Shown here piece after piece: positions 22,280-32,370 of a DNA stretch of 64,000 nucleotides. The notes under the pieces were generated by a model. The model worked only from the letters and a program-made list of their open reading frames with translations, ran no database searches and had not been told where the DNA came from. This DNA comes from Liolophura sinensis (Eukaryota > Mollusca > Polyplacophora > Chitonida > Chitonidae): the NCBI RefSeq assembly GCF_032854445.1, contig NC_088300.1:61666984-61730983 (forward strand), read 5' to 3'. Position numbers and translations under genes: made by a program. The stretch's first letter is position 1, and each line of letters begins with the position of its first letter.

Positions 22280-22990
22280 ATTTTGTTGTGCGCCGTGGCA
22301 ATTTATCTGTAAAGGAATGACATGGAAACCGAAGTAAAGTTCAATGATCCAACAATTTTCAAAACCGATGCTGTTTGAGGACCATTATATAATCTGAATG
22401 TAACTTATATGAATTATATGAACCTGACTAAATAATTTTACATCTATTGTGCCTGATAAAACCTGGAAGGTGTCTATCGTCTAGTACTAGTGTACGACAT
22501 AAACAAGATGTCCATGGCGTCATTGGCCACAATATCACATTTTTTTTGAGGTTGTTACGAGTTTGTAGCCAAGAGAAAAAAGGCTGTTTCAAGTGACATT
22601 TTGAGAGCAGGTGCACGTAGCCAGCGCTGAAATACGTTAATATTTTAATGCAAAAGAAGCACACTAACACAGTACAGTAATTACCTGTAAACAATGTAAC
22701 CGTAGGGGTCTAAAAATTTTGTTATGTGCACGAAAATTCTGAATTTGACGCCTGCAGCGTTGGGTTGAACAAAAAAAGACATCGGACTGGCAATGTGGGA
22801 TAAAATGATCGAATGGAAACTGACGTTTATGCTTCCGTTTACCGGAAATCCTGACAAATATTAACTTTCAAGTTCGATATTAATTGCCGCTATACATATA
22901 ACTACAACAGTAACTAAATCACGCAGTTCCTGTGTTCGTCAAAAACTCTTAACAGATAGAATAAAACGATCACTGCTGTCGTGTGCGGTA
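22280..22990 (-). repeat. Dispersed block E, inverted copy
   Basis: The reverse complement matches 35090-35820 and 39740-40600. Landmarks read on the minus strand are CCCAACGCTGCAGGCGTCAA (near 22770), a GYVHLLSKCHLK-coding stretch (22622-22587), and TTTCGGTTTCCATGTCATTC-like sequence near 22330. An 88-codon minus-strand frame (22694-22428) overlaps frames in the other two copies. Confidence 0.78.
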
Positions 22991-23221
22991 ATACACGGTG
23001 AGTTTAATTACGTTTTTGATTGGTTCTGTGCAACAGCTTATGGATACGTTAAATCACCACCCAATTGGTCAACCAATAAATGGATCAATCATTATCGAAC
23101 TTGTCAGTTCATATTAACACTTGTGCTCTCTAGTGCTGATCTCTATGTTGATACCGGAAGACTAATTCTAGACCATAAAGTCGCGACTTCGAATTTGTAT
23201 CCCACTTTATCATGTACCGGC

Positions 23222-23476
23222 GCCTTCGTGGCCCAGGCGGTTAGCGTCCCAGCGAGGCGCAATGGCCCAGGAGCCTCTCTCCATTGGGGTCGTTGTGAGT
23301 TCAAGTCCGGCTCAGGCTGGCTTCCTCTCCGGCCGTACGTGGAAATGTCTGTCAGCAATCTGCGAATGGTGAGACTTTCCTCCGGGCTCTGACCGCCCTC
23401 CCGCCATAATGCTGGCTGCCGCTGTATAAGTGAAATATTCTTATGTTCGGGGTAAAACACCTATCAGATAAAAAAA
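23222..23476 (+). mobile_element. tRNA-headed SINE, family 1, full length
   Basis: Head GCCTTCGTGGCCCAGGCGGTTAG (first 15 bases and A-box region recognisable), B box GAGTTCAAGTCC, body CCGTACGTGG and GAAATATTC, ending in an A run. The 7-bp ACTTTAT occurs at 23204-23210 and 23479-23485 but does not abut both ends exactly, so it is only weak target-site evidence. Confidence 0.92.
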
Positions 23477-24199
23477 CAACTTTATGAGATATCTGTCCAG
23501 GCGCAGAGCTTTCAAAGCATTTCCGTCTCTATTTGGTTTCCGTCACCAATTAACATGACCCCCTTAATGTAATTATCTAACAAAAATTTGCAGTCACATT
23601 TATAAATCTTTTTGGAGAGATTATCTTGGGTAGTGGCATCGGTCTTTCTGGCTTCTTTAAAGGTCACCTACATTTTTAGAGGACATTGGTTGCTGGTCGT
23701 TTATGATCCGTAGAGGTTCTCTACTCAATGCGGATTGTGTAACTAGGGATTTGTGGAAGAAGGTTAAATCCGTGGAGGGCTAAATAGAGAGAGTATTGTT
23801 AAGATCTACCCTCACTGGCGGATAAACGGTTGATGAAAGTCAGTGATTACAGGAATTTCCCAAAGCATCACAATGGAAGTATACTTATGTCCCATACTGC
23901 TTGTTCATGTATGATGAACGTTGTTGGATTTACAAGGTTTCCTTTACAAGGTTTCGTGGACATCTTCTAGAGTTTACCTGGCTGTCAATCGATATGGAAT
24001 TTAACAAAAGCTGGCCTACTTGTGACGGGGGCCATTATAGACCAACTGACGACAGATGGCCCTTTGGCGTCATTAAGAAATTTACAACTGTATGGCCTGA
24101 GGTACTATATAAATCATCCTGCCTGCCTGTTATGTAGGTCGCTAATCACGCACCTACTAGTCAATATATAAAGGAAATTGCAAGTCATTAAGGTCATTA
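23477..24199. other. Unassigned DNA
   Basis: No recognised gene. A 78-codon frame at 23901-24137 has no known motif. Confidence 0.5.
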
Positions 24200-24800
24200 C
24201 GCTCTTATTACTTGAACGAGAAACATCAACGCGTTCAAGGAAACTTGTTTAAGTACTTTTCAAATCTCACCCCGTAGACGTCTGTCAGCTTGTGACAAAT
24301 GAAGGGGCATGAATGTGATATGTTTTGTGATTGCGGAAGATACACACCACATGAAGGTGTGCGAGAAGGACGGTATGTTGTGCTAAATTGTATTTCTTCT
24401 AATGTATAAGCATTGAAATAACACTGGTCAGTTTAACAGAAAAAAACTCTTACTTCACTGCCAAAGAAATGGACTGATAAAGAAAAAGTAGAATACCTCA
24501 TGTTGCATGTGCTACACCGTAAAAATACTACATTTACATCTCAAATCCGTTCTCATTTAAGACAGACAGGGCATGTATATGCATAAGCTGTTGTGATATG
24601 CATATATTCCTTTAATTAGGAACCCAAGTATGTCTATCTCCTGGGAGAACTTGTTTTCTCAGAGCGGATTTATTCATAAGACAACTAAGCCTTCCTGGCT
24701 TGCTGTATTAATGCTTCAGTAAGGTTCGAATCATATAATATCCCCCTCAGTCCGTGCATTAAATAACCATAAACTTGCTCGTTATGATCTATAAATGTAA
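24200..24800 (-). repeat. Dispersed block C, inverted copy
   Basis: The reverse complement of 24480-24720 aligns with 1660-1900: GCTGTATTAATGC, CATAAATCC, CTCCCAGGAGATAGAC, ACAGCTTATGCATATACATG and the GTGTAGCACATGCAACATG segment. Confidence 0.65.
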
Positions 24801-25379
24801 ATCACGAAGTTCAGTGGAGCAGAATTGAGATCGTCAAGTATGGGGATTACTGACATTACCTACGTATAACAAATGAGCGATTGGGTGCTGGACGGTAAAA
24901 AACCGTCTCAGATAAGACGAAATAGATAGCATTCTAATGGGCATTGGGATTTGCGACTTAATGTCCGTTTGACTTAAGCAATCAAGGACTGGATAACTCC
25001 AAAGAGGCACGAGCCACCTGAACATTAACATTTTTTCACAAATATACTGCATAAGATCTAGAAAGAGAAGTCTGAGTGGTAATAAAGGTAGTTAATGAAA
25101 CCGACAGCAGACTAGACATCAGTTTGTGACCCTTTGTTGTGGTGGTTATCGTGATGTTATCTTGACACGTTTTCATTGCCAGAAACTTTCAAGGCCTGAA
25201 ACCTACACTGCTATTCGTGCGCGACAAATTTTTATAGGCTTTTCATCAGCAGGTTACAGAACGAGAGAAATATATAGATCGTAGAAAAAAATCAGTGTCA
25301 TTACTCGAGCGTTGGGGCCTGACCATTGAAATCCAGGATCGTGCGATTCACATGCCAGATGATTGGTCATATATAACAG
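24801..25379. other. Unassigned DNA between blocks C and A
   Basis: No gene or recognised repeat. It may belong to the same duplicated unit. Confidence 0.45.
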
Positions 25380-26400
25380 AAATCTTCACATGAATTCCTT
25401 CTTCTGGAAAGTAATATGACAATAGATAATGTTAGGGACGTCGTCTCAAGGACGACGATATTATCTTCTATTTTAGGACGACCACACACAGCATTCTGTG
25501 GAAAGAAGGAAATCCCCTACTTCTAAAGACGGACTGTCTTCAACCAGGCACAAGAACCCCAAACACTAGCACGTGTACATAGATACACTAATGCATATAT
25601 ATTGCAGCCAAACAAAGGAAAAGTATGACTGATGCCCCCATAGAAACCCTGTGGTAGCCTTAGACTGTAGGTCAGCTCACACGCTTGTCTGGTGCCCTCC
25701 GGAGATCTCCACTGGCAACCTCAGACTGACGTCAGCTCTCACGCTTGTCTATTCCTCCGAGTCTCTCTCAGAAAGACTGATCACATGATTAACTTGGCTA
25801 TTCTCTTTATCACTGAAACTCGAAAGTAATAGGCGAAATAGTGGTGTCATGTCCGCATGGCCAGGATTCCATTGCTTTGAGAGCAGCAAACCCCATGTGA
25901 CTATTTTAAAATATTTTAATCGTTCATTTCAACAGAATTCGCCAATTTCTGAACATTTTATGTGAAAGATCTTACTTTTATTAATGGATAGAACATAGAA
26001 ATCGAAAGTTTAGGAAAATGCCCATGACAACCTAGAACTAAGACTAATCCGAGGATCGGATTCGCGGAGCTCTCGTAGCCTTACGTGCACGCCACTACCA
26101 TTGCAACCACAATTGTAGGTATAAAGTTCCCACGGCTGGCACATACTGGTAAAGTTATCAGGACTGTGAATCCCTACCTAAGTCTGTTGTCAAAGTATGC
26201 TAGGTTGTGGCATGGGTATAAATGGCCACATGCTTTAAACATTATGACTTCAGTCTAGATCTACCCAAGTGGTCATATGGTGTATATAATACTCTAAGGT
26301 CACTCATTATGTGCTGTTTGTCTAATTAAGTGGTCAATACGTACTCTTTTCTCGTCGATACAAGAGAGCAACATTAAGACGTATAACTAAGTAATCTGTT
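25380..26400 (-). repeat. Dispersed block A, inverted copy
   Basis: The reverse complement matches 14500-15590 and 1-1250. 26167-26225 gives, on the minus strand, CCATGCCACAACC then GCATACTTTGACAACAGAC, uninterrupted. This is the empty site for both SINEs of copy 1. Confidence 0.75.
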
Positions 26401-26692
26401 TACTTTGATACAGATCAAAAGGGACATCAAATAACGCGGAAATACCCTGCAAGTGCGTCCACCATGTTGTCTGATATACACTACTCCTCCTTTTTGTCTT
26501 TTCTTTTGTTCCTTGATGTCTCGGAAAATCTCCTGATTCAATTTTGTCATTTGGTCTGGGAGAAAAGCCTTTCTGTGGCTGTTGCAAGCACCGCTTTGTG
26601 CTTTGAAAATGTGACAACTTAATTAGCACTTAATTTCAACTCCCATAGGGCATACACACGTTAACATTCAAATCAGATTTCAAATTACGACT

Positions 26693-26772
26693 TTCCTGCC
26701 ATAATGCTGGCCGCCGTCGTATAGTTGAAATATTCTTGACTACGGCGTAATACACGAATCAAATAAATAAAA
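26693..26772 (+). mobile_element. SINE family 1 fragment, 3-prime end only
   Basis: Retains TCCTGCCATAATGCTGG, CCGCCGTCGTATA, GAAATATTCTTGA and the AAATAAATAA tail. Confidence 0.9.
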
Positions 26773-26979
26773 TTAACATTAACATTTAACTTTATCTTAA
26801 TTTCAGGAATCGGATCTGATTTCTCCTTTCTCCCTGAAAGATCCTCTGGCTGTTCAGGAGGTTAAATGCACAGTGTTACATTAAATAGTCAAAAACGCTT
26901 GAAGACATGTAATTTAGCATACAACGGTCTCGATAAGAGTTTTCCTTCATGTCAGCCTTTTGAAACATCGTGCTTCCCA

Positions 26980-27960
26980 TGTTTTTTTCTGACTAGTTCC
27001 ATCAACTGATAACGAAATAACGAATGTGAACCTGTCCTCTCTTGTGTGCTGGCTGAATCTGAGTAAGGAGTGACGTCTGTTGGGTGGTAACCATTATTTC
27101 CCAAACGGGCCGTGTGATTATCAACTTCAGACGTCATTTATGCTGTAAAGAATTCCCAAGGGGAATGATTGAACGAGTACTAATTATGCTAGTGAACGTC
27201 TTTTATGCTTTGGAATGTTTGAACTGGTACTGAGACTGTAATAAACCCCCTTCATGTTGTGGAGTCTTTGATTTGATGTTTACTGAGATTTCTTACCTGC
27301 ACAGAGATTTCCTCTTGTAAATGGATCCTGTGTAAATGGTGTTAATCTTGGCTTTTCTTCATAATACTAAGAGAGAAAAAATTTATGTATAACAACTTTC
27401 TCTTTGATCTTCATTCCCAACATATCACGTAAAACAGATCGATTTACAGGCAGTTGTACATCACGTACAGTTGATGGAGACTGACGCAAAACGATAGGAA
27501 AAATCAAAGAATCGAGAGCGTAACAACTCAAAGGTCAACTAAAAGTGGGGTCTTATTGCGCAGATCGATAATGGCTGTGTTTCTCTGCATGAAATCACAC
27601 AAGCATCATAAAAACAATTCCACTGTGATTACACACATTTATTAATTCTCAAATCAATTTCCGCTCAAGTTCAAGTTCCAGGAACGGACATTAAACCAAT
27701 AAACCACGACGGCATCAATACTAAATCGAAACTTACACAATTCCTCACAACCTGAATCAATTAGCAGACATGGCTGATTTTAGGAGGCGCGTTCGGTTCC
27801 CTTACAGCTGTTTAATCATTATTATTGGCAAAAGTAGAGTTTGTGAGCCAGTAATTCTCAAAAAGAATTCTGATCCCAATTAATAAGCAACACGTTTAAT
27901 GCCGTAGCTTTGTAATTTTTCAGCTACACTCTTTTTTGCACTGGTAATATAGCTTTATGA
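26980..27960 (-). repeat. Dispersed block B, inverted copy
   Basis: The reverse complement matches 13210-14220. See that entry. With 25380-26400 it forms an inverted B-A pair facing 13210-15590. Confidence 0.75.
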
Positions 27961-28599
27961 ACTGTATTATTCAAGGTACAATGTTCCTCTTATAATACAG
28001 GAGATAAGTCTGCACAGATTACAACTTATGCTGAATTCTAAACCTCATTTCAATATAGATCAACACCACAAGCTAATCTGCTAATAATCGCGTATCTTTT
28101 AAAGCGCAATTGTGTCTCGGGTCCAAGCCGAATCCACCATTTTTCTCTTGTCATACATTAGTACTATACGTTACCAGTTCACCCACAAATCCCTCTCGCT
28201 CAGGCAGCAATGAACAAAAGCCTACTCAGCTTCAGCCCCAATTACTTTATAAGGGAAAAGTTTTCCCTTGTGTACAATATTAATAACTTATTAATATTAA
28301 TAACAAGAATGGCAGTTCTTAAGATTACTCTTAATACTATGCGGAGAGAAGCAAAAAGATGTCGGTACGTTGTCAACTGTGGGTGGGCCTGGTGTCAGGT
28401 CTGATGTTTTTGGCGTGATTCTCCAATCTCCACAGCTAATGGAGTTTTGGCTTGTATGGTTGCTGATGGAGGTTTTATCTCTGTAGTTGAGTTATGTTTC
28501 AAAATGGTTCAAAATAACCAACTGAGTTTTGATCTCTGGTTGAAAAGTATTCACCATTCGGATTCAACTCCACAATTAGCCGGCTGATTTTACTAATTT
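27961..28599. other. Unassigned DNA
   Basis: No gene or known repeat. A 64-codon frame (28210-28404) has no recognisable motif. Confidence 0.45.
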
Positions 28600-29800
28600 T
28601 TTACACTGATTGACTCGAATTAATCAAAATTGGAGTTACGATCCCTTGAGCGTACATCGTGGAACTTGTGTATTCTGACCGCATTCTGACGTCCATAAAC
28701 TCTCTTTAGTGAAAGGTAAATGGTTAGACTGATGGACGACTAGCTGTAATCCCTACATCATTGTTTATCAGGTCAGACACGGTATCCCTTGGCGGAATAT
28801 ACTACACGTTAACAGCTCAGTAACACTGCTTAACGAAGCTTTGCCTGGGCTCACATCCTCCTTGTATACTGTTTAGCGAGGTGTCATCTGAACTCCCTGG
28901 TACAGAAATCAGACCGCTCACAGGTGCTTAGTTCTCAGTATGATACAAATGTTTTGACCCATTTGCTTCTTTGATTATCATCCATAGTTATAAGTTTCCG
29001 CATATTCAAAGGATTTACTGTCCAGCCTACTAGCAACAAAGACTCCATTGTAATTTCATGTTATCTTACACCAGTGAGGGCGAGTAGAGATCAGAATTCA
29101 ATTTATACAAGAGATAAAAGGTGAAACTGGAGATACGTAAAATAGATTCTAAAATGATATGATTTACCCCACAAGTTAACAGTTTACATGTAGCTTTATT
29201 CGTCAATGTATAAAGTTCTTTGCAAGATTGACTTTATACGCCAAATAGTTTCAAATCTGCAAAAGGGTAAGGGGTTCACATAGCTGCCTACACGTAAGGC
29301 TGATTTTTTCGGCTTATTTCAGGGGTCTGTCTTCTCAGTGCGAGAGTCCATAGGATTGGGTTACATCCTAACGGCCTTTGTGACTACTGTTGGATGGAGG
29401 AAACTGTATCTCAGTATTTACTCCACTGCTTTAATTTTACTAATAATAGATTCGTTTTACAGCAACAGGTAACCGCTCTGGGTGTAAAACGTCTTACTGT
29501 TGAAGGGTTACTAAGTCCTCATAACCACCAATTGAAAATTGTCCAGGCTGTTGCGGATTATATAATATCTACAGAGAAATTCTAATGTTTCGTACTGATT
29601 TGAATAATAAAGTATTATGTGTAAATTTCTCAGTTTTGATGTAAATCAGTCCCGTGTTTCATTAATCAACTCCAGAAGATAAGTTATTATGCACGTTTAA
29701 GTGTTTCTGTTATGGCTGATTTATATCTGTCTGTTGCATTACACTCTGTAGAATAAAGTTTTATTTTCTGGTAGCATATAAATCAACAGGCTCATATAGA
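28600..29800 (+). repeat. Dispersed block H, copy 1
   Basis: Directly similar to 45230-46760 and, for its first half, to 34560-34990. Landmarks are GAACTTGTGTATTCTGACCG (28668), CTACATCATTGTTTATCAGG (28752), one unit-like stretch of the 43-bp repeat (CCTCCTTGTATACTG, 28856), CAAATGTTTTGACCC (28948) and ATGTTATCTTACACC (29060). A LINE fragment interrupts it at about 29257-29640. Confidence 0.72.
29323..29588 (+). pseudogene. C-terminal fragment of a LINE (non-LTR) polyprotein
   Basis: One frame runs from about 29323 to the stop at 29583-29585, with no need for the ATG at 29394. It reads HPNGLCDYCWMEETVSQYLL then HC. This is the Cys/His end region commonly found after the reverse transcriptase in non-LTR elements (usual form CxxC then ETVxHxLxxC). 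The His expected after Val-Ser is Gln. The end reads VQAVADYIISTEKF. Block H at 46530-46620 lacks this segment, so it looks like a 5-prime-truncated insertion of about 300-380 bp. The clade is not determinable. Confidence 0.75.
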
Positions 29801-29819
29801 GCTCTATTGGCTTGCAGGT

Positions 29820-31120
29820 ACAATAAAATCACGTGCTGAAACTTTCACCATGATGGCCACTAGCAAGGTTAAGCCAAGCGATACATTGACCAACCCAGCC
29901 GATGGTGTAGTGATCACAAACGAGTAAAGCGTATTTAATAGCAGCGTAGAACGTTCGAGGTTTTTTTTCCCTCATGGAAGCTCGGTGGGTATAGCACATA
30001 CATTCAGATCTTCTTCGCTCGAGCCCAATTTTTTCCATTAACCCTCTGGTCATGAACTGTACAGATCTAGATAGAACTTTCCTCGTACATAGCCGTGTCC
30101 AGCAGGCCTTTCCGTTCGACGCAGTAGCTGTGAGCAGTATACAGCTGTTTAAGATCCTATTAAAATTACATAGTCAGTCTTCCAGGCCAGAGTTTCTATA
30201 TTGCACATCAAACGGTTGTCAGCAGACGGAGACCCACTTTAACAGTTATTGCAGACCTCGGGCGATTACATAACGGACATAGATATGTCCGTGGCTCAGA
30301 CAGCATTATTACTCTGTTATTACCTCCCAGGGCCTGACGCCGGTCTACAGGAAATAAGAGCCTCGACACGAGTCTATCACCTAACATTCTGTGACATACA
30401 CAGGGTTTCAGACAGAGACGTTGCCGCACGAATCACGTACATGGTGATTTGCCATCACGATTATATTTATTTTATTACTTGCATATTCATTCCATAGTTA
30501 CCTTACCAGATAGCACACACTTGCGTGTGACCATTGTGTTTATAATGCATATAGCGAGAAGAAACTAACACGCATGGCAGCTCGCCTAGAGATTAGCTTG
30601 AAGGATTATGCTCATACCATACTATTGTGGGAGTGGTTTGGCCACATTCAACTTCAAACTACGTGAATGTAACTAGCGAACGCCTGGTGATGAAAAGGAT
30701 CGAATGCAAAATACAACGGTAAAGATTCCCAGTCTGCAAGAATCATTCTGTAGTATTTGTTTTACATCGATGTCTCTGTGCCGTGTTGGTGATTAAATAA
30801 TTAGACACACGATACTTCTACTAGGTCTACGATTTTTTCTCCAAATTTTAAAGACGTTTCTCCAGTCAATCAATACTTGTCTGTTGTAAGAGAAACCGAA
30901 AAAAGAGAATAAAGTTGTGAGTAGAATTTTAACGGAAATCAGTTGTGACCATTAAAGACATGGCTTTTATGGATTCTAACTTACAAATGCTCAGTAAGGT
31001 ATGAGCAAAAATTGGCAGCAAAAAAAAAATTTCAGATTGAAAATTTTAAACGTTCGCAAATATTCTTAGAAATGTCGTATTTGACAACTCTACCTATGAT
31101 AAATGTCTTCTCTGTAGCAG
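29820..31120 (+). repeat. Dispersed block I, copy 1
   Basis: Directly similar to 47640-49290. The best-kept part is 30195-30350: CACATCAAACGG, GGAGACCC, TTACATAACGGACA, CAGACAGCATTATTACTCTG. A later match is GAATAAAGT near 30910. Predicted peptides differ by many non-synonymous changes, so I do not call a gene. Confidence 0.75.
30273..30292. repeat. Near-perfect palindrome in block I
   Basis: ACGGACATA and TATGTCCGT are separated by GA. The paralogue near 48347-48366 has one mismatch in the arm. Confidence 0.7.
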
Positions 31121-31131
31121 CATGAATGTAG

Positions 31132-31464
31132 AAGCACTTCGGGAGTGGTAGATCCAGGGTCAACCCTGGCTCGAGTCGTCACAATTAAGACCTTAAAAGA
31201 GGAAGTTTTAACTTCCTCGCTTGGCGTTCAGCATGAAGGGGATAGTGCAACGACTGCTTGACCCGTATCAGTATAATGGCTCGGTCGGTGCTGCTTACTT
31301 GCCTTCAGTAAGGCGTCTCAGTGAAGCAGCACGGGATTAAAGAGGAGTGGCCATCCGTCCTGCACCAAGGAGGCACATGATATGCACTCTAAGAATTCCT
31401 TCGTCGTCATATGACTGAAAAAGTGTTAAGTAGGACGTTTAACTCCAAGCACACACTCACTCAC
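31132..31464 (+). mobile_element. SINE family 2, 5-prime truncated
   Basis: Lacks most of the tRNA A-box half and begins near CACTTCGGGAGTGG. The B-box-like AGGGTCAACCCTGG is present. The body holds AAAGAGGAAGTTTTAACTTC and GGATAGTGCAACGACT, and the end is CACTCACTCACC. No certain target-site duplication. Confidence 0.9.
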
Positions 31465-31614
31465 CCTTTTATCTAGAAGGAGTGAATTATGTTTCTCCAT
31501 TATTTCCGGCACCCCAGATTGGTTTTTATTGCATTATGATTACCCAGATCAGAAATCTGACTTTTAAGGGAAATTCCCCAATCACTGTAAGCCCACAAAG
31601 CGTTTACCTTTACT

Positions 31615-31800
31615 GAGTTAACTGAAAACCCATCTTAGTCACGGCCGTCTGACCGACGCTTTGATTCCTCGGTGGTGGAATCCCGCCGAAACATTTGCTT
31701 TCCGGGCATGAATGTTTCATGGAGTCACTGGAGCCTCTAATGCAAAACTTCCCGGTGGTCTACTTTAATACAATGAGCACGTCTCGATGGAACAGTTTGA
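31615..31800 (+). other. Conserved core of block G with two hairpins, copy 2
   Basis: Hairpin 1 pairs CGGTGG (31670-31675) with CCGCCG (31683-31688), including one G-U pair. Hairpin 2 pairs GAAACATT (31688-31695) with AATGTTTC (31711-31718) around a 15-base loop. It is more conserved among copies than the surrounding block. Confidence 0.6.
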
Positions 31801-32131
31801 TATACGTTAACATAGACAATCTAATTACATTTGCTCAATGGAGGCTGTCTGGATGAGGAATACCCGGCGAAATGTAGAGACAAGTAACGAGCAGTGAACA
31901 AGGGATCCATCAAATCTCACATTTAACCTTTTATTCTTGTCTAGCCTCTAAAGGTTTTCGTCAGCCCGGCCATCTAGTCGAGAATGGACTTTCATGATTT
32001 ATGAGTGATCAAATTAACAAATGTGGAGCTAAGTACGTGGGACCAAGTTCAGAGTGTCTGGCAACAAGTTGAAATACGTTACTGTAAGCGTGAAATGTGA
32101 AGATCAAGAACTATGCTTAAATGTTGTAGCC

Positions 32132-32286
32132 CAGCAACCTGCGGATGGTCGTGGGTTTCCGCCGGGCCCTGCCCGGTTTCCTCCCACAATAATGCTGGCC
32201 GCCGTGGTATAAGTTAAATATTCTTGAGTACGGCCTAAAACACCAATCAAATAAATAAATAAATAAATATTTAAATAAATAAATAA
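32132..32286 (+). mobile_element. SINE family 1, 5-prime truncated, with 15-bp target-site duplication
   Basis: Contains the 3-prime half only, from CAGCAACCTGCGGATGG to an (AAAT)n tail. TTAAATGTTGTAGCC lies on both sides (32117-32131 and 32287-32301). The paralogue at 38020-38050 shows the uninserted sequence. Confidence 0.96.
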
Positions 32287-32319
32287 TTAAATGTTGTAGC
32301 CATGAGCTGAAGGTTATAT

Positions 32320-32370
32320 AGTGAGTGAGTAAGTGAGTGTTTGGGGTATAACGCCGTACTGGTTGACTAT
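32320..32370 (-). mobile_element. SINE family 2 tail fragment
   Basis: GTGAGTGAGTAAGTGAGTG followed by GGTATAACGCCGTACT is the reverse complement of the family 2 3-prime end. It is absent at the matching place in 38060-38080. Confidence 0.7.

Noticed and set aside
30249-30497. Frames in block I as a duplicated gene
   Set aside because: The two copies differ by many replacement changes and no excess of synonymous ones.
31615-31800. Hammerhead ribozyme
   Set aside because: A CGAAAC is present, but the required CUGANGA core is not at the right place. No three-way junction can be drawn.
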